Origin: Holophagales bacterium
Lineage (GTDB): Bacteria; Acidobacteriota; Thermoanaerobaculia; UBA5066
Direction: 5' to 3'
NCBI GenBank assembly: GCA_016714815.1
Contig: JADKBZ010000031.1
Coordinates: forward strand, 62,001 to 126,000
Length of the DNA stretch: 64,000 nt
In this document: in pieces, positions 42,940-51,162 of the stretch
Layout of the letters: every line of letters starts with the position of its first letter
How positions within the stretch are numbered: the stretch's first letter is position 1
Made by a program: the position numbers and the translations under genes
Notes under the pieces: generated by a model
Told to the model about the DNA's origin: nothing
What the model saw: only the letters and a program-made list of their open reading frames with translations
Databases searched by the model: none

Positions 42940-43929
42940 ATGCTCCCCAACGCGCCCGTCTTTCCGCCCGTCTCCTCGACCCTCGCCTCGAAGGTCGACC
43001 TGCTCTTCTTCTTCACGGTCGGCGTGTCGGTCCTCTTCTCCGTCCTGATCGTCGCGACGATCGGTGCATTTCTCGTCAAGTACCGCCGCCGGAAGGCGGA
43101 CGAGACCGGGCAGGAGATCAAGGGGAACACCCTGATCCTCGAGCTCGCCTGGTCGATCATCCCGCTCGGCCTCGTGATGATCAGCTTCTTCTGGGGGGCG
43201 GCGATCTTCTTCGAGACCTCGCGCCCGCCCGCGGATGCCTGGTCGTTCCACGTCTACGGCAAGCAGTGGATGTGGAAGGTCGAGCACCCCGAGGGCAAGC
43301 GGGAGATCAACGAGTTCCACGTGCCGGTGAACCAGTCCGTGAAGCTGACGATGACTTCGGAAGACGTCATCCACAACTTCTCCGTCCCCGCCTTCCGCCT
43401 CAAGATGGACGTCCTCCCGGGCCGCTACACGACGGCCTGGTTCAAGGCGACGAAGACCGGGACGTACCACATCTTCTGCGACCAGTACTGCGGGGTCGAC
43501 CACTCGAAGATGGTCGGGAAGATCCACGTGATGGAGCCGCAGGACTACCAGAAGTGGCTCGTGGGAGGTCCCTCCGCGGGCGGCGCCGTCGCTTCCGGCG
43601 ACGAGCTCTTCGTCGCGAAGGCGTGCAACACCTGCCATCGGCCCGACAGCTCGGCGCGAGCGCCCGTCCTCGACGGAATCTTCGGAAAGCCGGTGGCCCT
43701 CGTCGACGGGCGGACCGTCGTCGTCGACGAGAGCTACCTGCGCGAGTCGATCCTGAGCCCCTCGTCGAAGGTCGTGCAGGGGTACCAGCCGATCATGCCG
43801 ACCTTCAAGGACCAGATCTCCGAGGAGGAGATCGTCCAGCTCATCAAGTACATCCAGAATCTGAAGCCCGCCGGTGTCTCCCCGACCGCGCCGGCCGCCG
43901 CGGCTCCCGCCGCCGGAGGGAAGTCGTGA
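42940..43929 (+). CDS. coxB: cytochrome c oxidase subunit II with fused cytochrome c domain
   Basis: A 329-residue protein starting 3 bases after the sco stop. Two TMs (about 24-48 and 68-90) are followed by the cupredoxin domain with the CuA ligands: His in EDVIHNF and the cluster CDQYCGVDHSKM. A C-terminal cytochrome c domain (about 218-305) has one heme site CNTCHRPD and the axial Met in YQPIMPTF. This makes it a caa3-type subunit II: the heme c takes electrons from ActE or a soluble carrier and passes them to CuA. Confidence 0.95.
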   Translation: MLPNAPVFPPVSSTLASKVDLLFFFTVGVSVLFSVLIVATIGAFLVKYRRRKADETGQEIKGNTLILELAWSIIPLGLVMISFFWGAAIFFETSRPPADAWSFHVYGKQWMWKVEHPEGKREINEFHVPVNQSVKLTMTSEDVIHNFSVPAFRLKMDVLPGRYTTAWFKATKTGTYHIFCDQYCGVDHSKMVGKIHVMEPQDYQKWLVGGPSAGGAVASGDELFVAKACNTCHRPDSSARAPVLDGIFGKPVALVDGRTVVVDESYLRESILSPSSKVVQGYQPIMPTFKDQISEEEIVQLIKYIQNLKPAGVSPTAPAAAAPAAGGKS

Positions 43930-45567
43930 GCGCACCCGCCAGCCCCGCCGAGACCGGCGGGACGAACTACCTCAACGCCTCCCACGGCCTCGGGTCGTGG
44001 CTCCTGACGAGGGACCACAAGAGGATCGGCATCCTCTACCTCCTCGGCATATCGGTCTTCTTCGTTCTCGGCGGCCTGATGGCCGTGCTCATCCGCGCCG
44101 AGCTGGCGACGCCGCAGGGAGACCTCTTCTCCTCCGACGTCTACAACCGGCTCTTCACGATGCACGGCATCCTGATGATCTTCTTCTTCCTGATCCCGTC
44201 GATCCCGGCGGTCCTCGGCAACTTCCTCCTGCCGATCATGATCGGCGCCAAGGACCTCGCCTTCCCGCGCCTCAACCTCCTCAGCTGGTACCTCTACATG
44301 ATCGGCGGGGCGATGACGTTCGTGTCGCTCCTGACGGGCGGCATCGACACCGGCTGGACCTTCTACACTCCGATGTCGACGACCTTCGCCCACGGGCAGG
44401 TCATCGTCACGGCGGTCGGCATCTTCGTGGCGGGCTTCTCGTCGATCCTGACCGGCCTGAACTTCATCGTCACGATCCACCGGATGCGGGCCCCGGGCCT
44501 CACCTGGTTCCGGCTTCCGCTCTTCGTCTGGGCCCACTACGCGACGAGCATCATCCAGATCCTCCGGGACGCCCGTCGTGGCCATCGCGATCCTCCTCGT
44601 CGGCGCCGAGCGGCTCTTCCACATCGGCGTCTTCGATCCGAAGTACGGCGGCGACCCGCTCCTCTTCCAGCACCTCTTCTGGTTCTATTCGCACCCCGCC
44701 GTCTACATCATGATCCTGCCCTCGATGGGCGTGATGAGCGAGCTCGTCACCGCCTTCTCGCGCAAGCGGGTCTTCGGGTACCACTTCATCGCTTTCTCGA
44801 GCCTCTTCATCGCCGTCATCGGCTTCCTCGTCTGGGGCCACCACATGTACATCTCCGGCCAGTCGGTCGTGGCCGGGGCGATCTTCTCGTTCCTCACGAT
44901 GCTCGTGGCGATCCCGTCGGCCGTGAAGGTCTTCAACTGGACGGCCACTCTCTACAAGGGCTCGATCTCTCTCCAGACCCCGATGCTCTACGCCCTCGGC
45001 TTCATCGGCGTCTTCCTGATCGGCGGGCTGACGGGCGTCATGCTCGGGACGCTCGGCATCGACATCCACGTCCACGACACGTATTTCATCGTCGCCCACT
45101 TCCACTACGTCATGGTGGGGAGCGCGATCATGGGGTACCTCGGCGGGCTCCACTTCTGGTGGCCGAAGATCACGGGCCGGATGTACAACGAGTTCTGGTC
45201 GAAGATCTCGGCCCTCGTCATCTTCATCGGCTTCAACACGACGTTCTTCCCGCAGTTCATCCTCGGCTACCTCGGGATGCCGCGCCGCTACCACATGTAC
45301 CCGGCCGAGTTCCAGACGTGGAACGTCCTCTCCTCCGCCGGCGCGACGATTCTCGGCTTCGGCTACCTCATGCCGGTCGTCTACCTCCTCTGGTCGCTCA
45401 AGTTCGGCGCGAAGGCCCCCGCGAACCCGTGGGGCGCCAAGGGCCTCGAATGGGAGACCTCCTCCCCGCCGCCCGTCCTGAACTTCCACACCCCGCCCAT
45501 CGTCACCGAGGAGGCGTACGCGTACGAGACGTCGACTCCCGCCAAGGAGGTGACCGTTGGCGTCTGA
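43926..45567 (+). CDS. coxA: heme-copper oxidase subunit I, A2 type, one frameshift
   Basis: About 546 residues when repaired. It starts at GTG 43926 (GTGA overlap with coxB). The first part has TMHGILMIFF (heme a ligand His). At 44564-44565 an extra C shifts the frame: removing it turns QILRDARRG into QILGTPVVAIAILL, as expected. The second part has YSHPAVYIMILP, with the CuB His and the cross-linked Tyr, the HHMYISG pair of CuB ligands and HVHDTYFIVAHFHYVM with the heme ligands. The YS motif replaces the Glu of the D-channel, which defines A2-type oxidases such as those of Thermus and Rhodothermus. Confidence 0.92.
45544..45550 (+). promoter_or_regulatory. strong ribosome-binding site for the TTG start of coxC
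   Basis: AAGGAGG ends six bases before TTG 45557, inside the end of coxA. It is the reason to accept the TTG, which gives the expected short N-terminus. Confidence 0.7.
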
Positions 45568-46213
45568 GACGCGTCCGGCCCCCCTCGCCCACCACTTCGA
45601 CGACTACGACCAGCAGCGCGAGGCCGCGACGCTGGGGATGTGGCTCTTCATCGCCCAGGAGCTGATGTTCTTCGGCGGGCTCTTCCTGACCTACACGGTC
45701 TACCGCTGGAAGTACCCGCTTTTCTTCGCCCTCGGCTCGAACCAGCTCGACATCCCGCTCGGCCTCCTGAACACCATCGTCCTCATCGGCAGCTCTCTGA
45801 CGATGGTCCTCGCCGTCCGGTCCGCCCAGCTCGGCCGCGGCAGGCAGATCGCCGGCTGGCTCGCGGCGACGATGACCCTCGGCACCGCGTTCCTCGTCAT
45901 CAAGGGGTTCGAGTACCACCACAAGTGGGTCCACCACCTGATCCCGGGCAAGGGATTCCACCTCGCAGGAACGGATGACCCTGCGGCCCAGACCTTCTTC
46001 GTCCTCTACTTCTGCATGACGGGGCTCCACGCCCTCCACATGATCGTCGGTCTCGGCCTCCTGGCGTTCCTCGTCCCCAAGGCGCTCCGCGGCGAGTTCT
46101 CGGCCGAGAACCACAACTGGGTCGAGGGCGTCGGCCTCTACTGGCACTTCGTCGACATCATCTGGATCTTCCTCTTCCCGCTCCTCTACCTCCTGGGACG
46201 CCACCACGCCTGA
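45557..46213 (+). CDS. coxC: heme-copper oxidase subunit III
   Basis: A 218-residue membrane protein with five TMs, starting at TTG 45557 within the end of coxA (11-base overlap). Typical blocks are TLGMWLFIAQELMFFGGLFLTYTVYRWKYP, KGFEYHHKWVHHLIPG, FFVLYFCMTGLHALHMIVGLGLL and GLYWHFVDIIWIFLFPLLYL. It stabilises proton pumping by subunit I. The five-TM form without the first two helices is common in bacterial caa3 oxidases. Confidence 0.95.
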   Translation: MASETRPAPLAHHFDDYDQQREAATLGMWLFIAQELMFFGGLFLTYTVYRWKYPLFFALGSNQLDIPLGLLNTIVLIGSSLTMVLAVRSAQLGRGRQIAGWLAATMTLGTAFLVIKGFEYHHKWVHHLIPGKGFHLAGTDDPAAQTFFVLYFCMTGLHALHMIVGLGLLAFLVPKALRGEFSAENHNWVEGVGLYWHFVDIIWIFLFPLLYLLGRHHA

Positions 46214-46230
46214 GGCCGACGGAGAAGCAG

Positions 46231-46560
46231 ATGTCGACCGTCCACGTCACCCCCGTTCGCACCTATCTCCTCGTCTTCTTCGCCCTGATGGTCCTGACGC
46301 TCCTCACCGTCGGCGTCGCACACGTCAACATCGCGCACCACCTCCCCGGGCAGATGACCGACGCGATCAACGACGCCGTCGCGATGGCGATCGCCGTCAC
46401 CAAGGCGACGCTCGTCATCCTCTTCTTCATGGGGGTCTGGCATTCGGCGCGCCTGAACAAGGTGATCGTCTGGAGCGCCCTCTTCTTCCTGGCCGTTCTC
46501 TTCGCCTTCATCCTCGTCGACTACTTCAGCCGGGGCTGGCTCGGGGTGCCGGGGAAGTGA
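46231..46560 (+). CDS. coxD: caa3-type oxidase subunit IV family protein
   Basis: A 109-residue protein with three TMs (about 10-31, 48-72 and 78-98). The KATLVILFFMGVWHSARLNKVIVWSALFFL region matches the bacterial subunit IV (COX4_pro) pattern. It is the last gene of the respiratory operon, 17 bases after coxC and 41 bases before the TonB receptor gene, which probably has its own regulation. Confidence 0.88.
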   Translation: MSTVHVTPVRTYLLVFFALMVLTLLTVGVAHVNIAHHLPGQMTDAINDAVAMAIAVTKATLVILFFMGVWHSARLNKVIVWSALFFLAVLFAFILVDYFSRGWLGVPGK

Positions 46561-46601
46561 CCTGACCGGCATTCTCTCCCGCACGGGTTCACAATCGGAC
46601 C

Positions 46602-48926
46602 GTGACCGAGAAGAGGCCTTCGAAGCGCGCCCGAGCGCTCTCCGGACGCCTTCTGGTTTCCGTCTTCTCGTCGCTTGCGCTCCTCTTCCCGGAACGGGCC
46701 GCCCTCGCCCAGGTGCTCCGGGGAACCGTCACCGACGCCGGTAACCAGCAGCCCATGAGCTCCGTCCGGGTGCATTGGCTCGATTCCGTCGCCGTCACTT
46801 TCACGAACGAACGGGGCCTCTTCGTCCTCTCCAGGCTCCCGGGCGTTCGCACGCTCCAGCTGAGCGCCACCGGGTACGCCCCCCTCGTGCGGACCGTCGA
46901 CGACGGCGTCGACGAGCTTTCGATCTCGATGGAGCCGACCGCCCTTCTCCGGGCCCAGTCCATGACGGTAACGGCCCAGCGATCCGACGAGCACTCCTTC
47001 GACGTTCCGCAATCCGTGACGGTCGTCGGCGAGAGAGAGCTTCTGGAGAACGTCGTCCGGACCGCCCCCGAAACGCTGACGAACCAGCCGGGCATCTGGG
47101 TCCAGAGGACGACCCATGGAGGCGGCTCCCCCATCATCCGGGGCCTGGTGGGCAACCAGGTCCTGCTCCTCGTCGACGGAATCCGCCTGAACAACGCGAC
47201 CTACCGGTACGGCCCCAACCAGTACCTCTCCGGAATCGACCCGGGGCTGATGGACCGGATCGAGGCGGTGCGCGGGAGCGGCTCGGTTCTCTACGGGAGC
47301 GACGCCCTCGGCGGCGTCGTACAGGTCCTCTCGAGAACCCCTTCGTTCTCCGACGACCGAGCGCGGGTTCTGGGCCGGTTCGCGGGCCAGTGGACGAGCG
47401 GCGGTATGGAGCAGAGCGGCCGCGCCGACCTCGAGATTCGCGGCGAGAAGGTCGCCTTCCTGGCGGGATTCGCTCAGCGCCACTACGGGGACGTCGTCGC
47501 AGGAGGCGATCTCGGCACACTGACTCCGACGGGATATGACGCCCGAGCCGGCGACGCCAAGCTCCTGCTGCGAACCGGTTCGTCCGGGCTTCTGACCGCC
47601 GCTTTCCAGCTCTCCACCCAGTCCGACGTCCCCCGCTACGATCAGGTGGCGCTGGGCGGATATGCCTCGAACGACTATGACCCTCAGACCCGCCAGCTCA
47701 CCTACGTGAAGTGGGAGACCTTCTCGACGAACAGGTGGAGGCAGTCGATTCGAGTCACGGCCTCCTTCGACAGGTCCGTCGAGGGAGTCTTCTCCCGCCA
47801 GCAGGGTGCTTCGAAGGTCCGGACGCAACGGGACGAAGTCGATAGCTTCGGGCTCGTCGCCGAGATCGCCTCCACCCCATCCGCCAACTGGCAGGTTCAG
47901 TCGGGTGTCGAGTACTACGGAGGCCGGGTCCGCAGCGCCGCGACGGAGACCGACACGAACAGCGGTGTGGCGACGAACCTGCGCGGCTCCTACGCCGACG
48001 GGTCGACCACCTCGAGCCTGGCTGCGTTCACCAGCCACCAGGTCCAGTGGAACAGGTTCCGCTTCTCCGGTGGAGTGCGTTTCAACGCCGTCTCCGTCTC
48101 CGTGAAGGACGCTCTCTTCGGAGACCAGGACGTTCACCCGGCCGCGTGGGTGGGACAGGTCGGCGTCCTGTACGAGCTCACGCCGCGAATCCGGGCCGTC
48201 TTCTCGGGAAACACGGGCTTCCGATCCCCCAACGTGGACGACCTGAGCAAGTTCGGCGCGGTGGAGAGCACCGTTTTCGAGATCCCGTCCTCGTCTCTGG
48301 CCCCGGAGCGGTCTCTTAACGTGGAGGCAGGACTGAAGCTCAGCGGGAACGACGCCTTCGGCGCCCTGACCGCGTACCAGACGACCCTGTCGAATCTCGT
48401 GGAGCGCGTACCGGCGACGTACGGCGGAATCAGCGTCGTCGACGGCAGGAAGGTCTACCAGAAGCAGAACGTCGGCGAGGCTCTCCTCCGCGGAATCGAG
48501 GCGGAGGCCGATTTCTCTCTCACGCCGAGTCTGAGCGCCTACGGCAACGTCACGTATACGTGGGGAGAGGTCCGATCCACGGGCACGCCGATGCGGCGCA
48601 TCCCTCCGCTCTTCGGGACGGCGGGTCTGCACTACAGTCATGGTGGGCGCGACGGGGGCTTCTGGGTGAAAGGCGAGCTGGCAACGGCAGCGGAGCAGAA
48701 TCGCCTGGCCGCGGGCGATCGATCCGACCCTCGCATCTCGAGCAGGCTCGTAAACGGCGTCACGCCGGCCTGGACCTGCTGGAACGTCCATGCCGGCATT
48801 CCGTACCGCTCGGCACGGATCCAGGTCACACTCCAGAATCTCTTCGACGAAGCGTACCGTGTCCACGCCTCCGGCGTGGACGAGTACGGCAGGAGCGCGA
48901 GGGTCCGGCTCGTCCTGGAGTTCTGA
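46602..48926 (+). CDS. TonB-dependent outer-membrane receptor
   Basis: A 774-residue protein with a signal peptide (RLLVSVFSSLALLFPERAALAQ). Residues about 37-112 form a carboxypeptidase-regulatory-like beta domain (LRGTVTDAGNQQPMSSVRVHW), common in Bacteroidota and Acidobacteriota receptors. The plug domain follows (VPQSVTVVGERELLENVV, GGSPIIRGLVGNQVLLLVDGIRLNN, VEAVRG-like IEAVRGSGSVLYGSDALGG), then the 22-strand barrel, ending in the typical terminal Phe (RVRLVLEF). The closest pattern is that of cobalamin/heme/metal-chelate receptors, but the ligand is not readable. It starts at GTG 46602. It is convergent with the decarboxylase operon. Confidence 0.92.
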   Translation: MTEKRPSKRARALSGRLLVSVFSSLALLFPERAALAQVLRGTVTDAGNQQPMSSVRVHWLDSVAVTFTNERGLFVLSRLPGVRTLQLSATGYAPLVRTVDDGVDELSISMEPTALLRAQSMTVTAQRSDEHSFDVPQSVTVVGERELLENVVRTAPETLTNQPGIWVQRTTHGGGSPIIRGLVGNQVLLLVDGIRLNNATYRYGPNQYLSGIDPGLMDRIEAVRGSGSVLYGSDALGGVVQVLSRTPSFSDDRARVLGRFAGQWTSGGMEQSGRADLEIRGEKVAFLAGFAQRHYGDVVAGGDLGTLTPTGYDARAGDAKLLLRTGSSGLLTAAFQLSTQSDVPRYDQVALGGYASNDYDPQTRQLTYVKWETFSTNRWRQSIRVTASFDRSVEGVFSRQQGASKVRTQRDEVDSFGLVAEIASTPSANWQVQSGVEYYGGRVRSAATETDTNSGVATNLRGSYADGSTTSSLAAFTSHQVQWNRFRFSGGVRFNAVSVSVKDALFGDQDVHPAAWVGQVGVLYELTPRIRAVFSGNTGFRSPNVDDLSKFGAVESTVFEIPSSSLAPERSLNVEAGLKLSGNDAFGALTAYQTTLSNLVERVPATYGGISVVDGRKVYQKQNVGEALLRGIEAEADFSLTPSLSAYGNVTYTWGEVRSTGTPMRRIPPLFGTAGLHYSHGGRDGGFWVKGELATAAEQNRLAAGDRSDPRISSRLVNGVTPAWTCWNVHAGIPYRSARIQVTLQNLFDEAYRVHASGVDEYGRSARVRLVLEF

Positions 48927-48928
48927 CG

Positions 48929-48959
48929 GCCAGGGGCCGGAGCTTCACCTCACCCTGGC
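48929..48959. terminator. weak inverted repeat between convergent TonB receptor and decarboxylase genes
   Basis: GCCAGGG and CCCTGGC, 17 bases apart, partly inside the last codons of the minus-strand gene. It could terminate either transcript. The stem is short. Confidence 0.3.
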
Positions 48960-50324
48960 GATGACGTCGTTGATCTTGATGTTCTCCGAGTCGAGGCCGG
49001 GCTTTTGTCCGTGCAGGTCGAAGGCCAGCTTCAACTCGGGCCGGAAGATCAGGCAGTGCGTCGAGCCGCCGAAGTGGAACATGCCGATCTCGTCCCCCTT
49101 CTTCACGTGCTGCCCCACGGTGACGGTCACGTCGCACGTCGAGACCTCCGCCATTCCAATGGCCAGGAAGCCCATCAGCCCGATCCGGGGATCGTCCGCC
49201 TGGATCTGAACCAGGGCTCGGGCGGCCACTTCCGTGATGTAGCCCTGGGAGTCGTTCGGGGCGGCCGGATCGAATCCGACGGCGGGCGTCTCCGAGTAGT
49301 ACGAGCCGTCGATCACGGTCTTCTTGACGATGGTTCCGCTCACGGGGCTGTGCCAGCGGTGGTAGCTGAACGCACTGAGGAAGGCCTGGTAGATCGTGCC
49401 CCCGACGAACTCCTCGCAGACCGGGTCGTCGGCGAACATGTGCCGGAGGGAATACGGCTGGGCCTTGATCCAGAACCGGTCGGACAGCTTCACGTCCTCG
49501 GCGATCCGGAACGGGGCCGATTCGCAGGCGTTCACGATGATCCCGTCATTCCCGGGAGAGGCGACGGGGCGCAAGCCGTCGCGGAACTGCCGCGTGAAGA
49601 AGTCGTCCCAGGACGTGAACCCGTTGTAGACCTTGGCCGGGTCGCACTGGAACTCCTTCACGAAGTCGGGCATCGCCGCCTGGGCATCCCTGCCGAACCA
49701 GCCCGACGTCGGATCGTCGTCCAGCACGTAGCAGGAGTTCGGCGACGAGAGGAACCGCCCCCACTCGTCGAGGATCCTCTTGAGCCTGGCGTTGACCTTG
49801 TCGTTCAGGAACGCCGCGAAGCCGCCGGAGGTCCCCATCGGCCAGTCCAGGATGGCGTTGATCGGGAACCCGACGAGGCCCGTCTTGTTGAACGCGGGAG
49901 CGGTCGTCAGGATGCTGTTGATCAGCTTCAGCATGAGTCCGTAGTCGCGGACCTGGGGGTTCCCGGTCGGGTCGTCCTCGAACTGGCTGCCGCGCGGAAG
50001 CTGCGCGAACATCTGGTGGAAGAACATGTAGATCTCGGGGTCGCTCTCGATGAGCTCCTTGAACTCCTGGACGACCGGACGGAGCGGCACCGGGTTGGCG
50101 TCGACCGCCCGGATCTGGTCCTCCAGCCAGCGGTCCAGGACGGCCTGGTCCGAAGGGAGCCACTTTCCGACACGGTACGGGACCGGTCGACCCGCGGGAA
50201 GAGCGACCGGAGCAGCCGTGGTCGCTTCGGCGTTCCCGCCGACACCGAAGGGAAGTGCGGCCGCCCCCGCACCCATTCCGACGAGCTTGATGAGGTCTCT
50301 TCTGGACGTCGTTGCGTGGGTCAT
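48945..50324 (-). CDS. Tat-exported pyruvoyl decarboxylase, PSD family, PsiD-like
   Basis: A 459-residue protein starting at ATG 50324 with AGGAGGGGG upstream. Residues 1-34 form a twin-arginine signal (TSRRDLIKLVGMGAGAAALP). The N-terminal PSD-associated region (about 75-240) includes FKELIESDPEIYMFFHQMF and YNGFTSWDDFFTRQFRDG. The catalytic part has IIVNACESAPF in place of the PADG block of classical phosphatidylserine decarboxylase, AFSYHRWHSPVSGTI (His322/His325), and the self-cleavage motif FHFGGST, where Ser421 would become the pyruvoyl group. The NACES block, the SDP block and the overall order resemble, from memory, PsiD-type aromatic amino-acid decarboxylases. The substrate is therefore open: an amino acid is as likely as phosphatidylserine. 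Third gene of its operon. Confidence 0.85.
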   Translation of the reverse strand: MTHATTSRRDLIKLVGMGAGAAALPFGVGGNAEATTAAPVALPAGRPVPYRVGKWLPSDQAVLDRWLEDQIRAVDANPVPLRPVVQEFKELIESDPEIYMFFHQMFAQLPRGSQFEDDPTGNPQVRDYGLMLKLINSILTTAPAFNKTGLVGFPINAILDWPMGTSGGFAAFLNDKVNARLKRILDEWGRFLSSPNSCYVLDDDPTSGWFGRDAQAAMPDFVKEFQCDPAKVYNGFTSWDDFFTRQFRDGLRPVASPGNDGIIVNACESAPFRIAEDVKLSDRFWIKAQPYSLRHMFADDPVCEEFVGGTIYQAFLSAFSYHRWHSPVSGTIVKKTVIDGSYYSETPAVGFDPAAPNDSQGYITEVAARALVQIQADDPRIGLMGFLAIGMAEVSTCDVTVTVGQHVKKGDEIGMFHFGGSTHCLIFRPELKLAFDLHGQKPGLDSENIKINDVIARVR

Positions 50325-50365
50325 CTCACCCCCTCCTGATTTCCGAACCCGTCCGCCGGCGCAGG

Positions 50366-51160
50366 TTAGTTGACCCTGGGGACCCAGAGCGCGGGGCTCA
50401 AGGTCCCGTCGCCCGACAGGTTGTCGACGTTGACGCCGTAGCAGTAGGAGCCGTTCAGTCCCCCGGCGGACAGCTGCCAGAAGAGGATCTTTATCACCTC
50501 GCCGGAGACAGGCACGGACTGCTGCTGCCAGCCGTTCGAGAGGAGGCCCAGCTCGACCTTCGCGACGGGGGTGTCGCGGCTCGTCTCGTTGTAGATGTCG
50601 GCGCGGACCGCGATGGGCGTCCCGTCCATGTTCGCGCAGCCGAAATTGGCCCGGTTGGAGCCGTCGACGAAAAGGCCGGTCGCCGTGGAGTAGCCGGTTT
50701 CCCCCGACGCCAGGTTGACGACCCGATCGTCGGCGGACATCCCCTGCAGGGGGGTGCTGAAGCGCCCGCCCGCGTTTTCGGCGTAGACCTCGCCGACGGC
50801 GTAGAAGGGGCTCGAGTGGGTGCTCTCGGACAGGCGGAACCCGCCGCCTCCGGTGTATCCGAAGACGTCCTGCAGAAAGTTCGTGTAGACGCGGGTCTCC
50901 GCGGGCCCGAGCGTGATCGTCTGGGTCCCGGGGGAACCCGTCGGGGTGCTCAAGGTCGCGAGGATGCCGATCGTGGCGGACCCCGGGTTCGTGAGGACGA
51001 GCCTCGTCCTGAAGTAGGCCCCGAACGAACCCTGCGCGTTGGCCGCGGAGGGGAAGAAGTAGCTCGCGGCCGCGAGGCCCAGGGGGCTCGTGGCCTGAGG
51101 CTCGACCGCGAAGAGGCCGGTGGAGAGAAGGCAGATGCCGAGGACGGCGACCTTGTTCAT
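50366..51160 (-). CDS. secreted protein, unknown function
   Basis: A 264-residue protein. Two ATGs are possible: 51166 overlaps the upstream stop as ATGA but sits only two bases after AAGGAG. I use 51160, which has AAGGAG at 8 bases. The signal peptide is KVAVLGICLLSTGLFAVEPQA, possibly extended to SAANAQG. The mature part is beta-rich (YFRTRLVLTNPGSATIGILATLSTPTGSPGTQTITLGP, TNFLQDVFGYTGGGGFRLSE) and looks like an immunoglobulin-like or adhesin-type secreted protein seen in Acidobacteriota, but I cannot name a family. It lies between the propeller-phosphoesterase and the decarboxylase and is surely cotranscribed with them. Confidence 0.75.
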   Translation of the reverse strand: MNKVAVLGICLLSTGLFAVEPQATSPLGLAAASYFFPSAANAQGSFGAYFRTRLVLTNPGSATIGILATLSTPTGSPGTQTITLGPAETRVYTNFLQDVFGYTGGGGFRLSESTHSSPFYAVGEVYAENAGGRFSTPLQGMSADDRVVNLASGETGYSTATGLFVDGSNRANFGCANMDGTPIAVRADIYNETSRDTPVAKVELGLLSNGWQQQSVPVSGEVIKILFWQLSAGGLNGSYCYGVNVDNLSGDGTLSPALWVPRVN

Positions 51161-51162
51161 TC

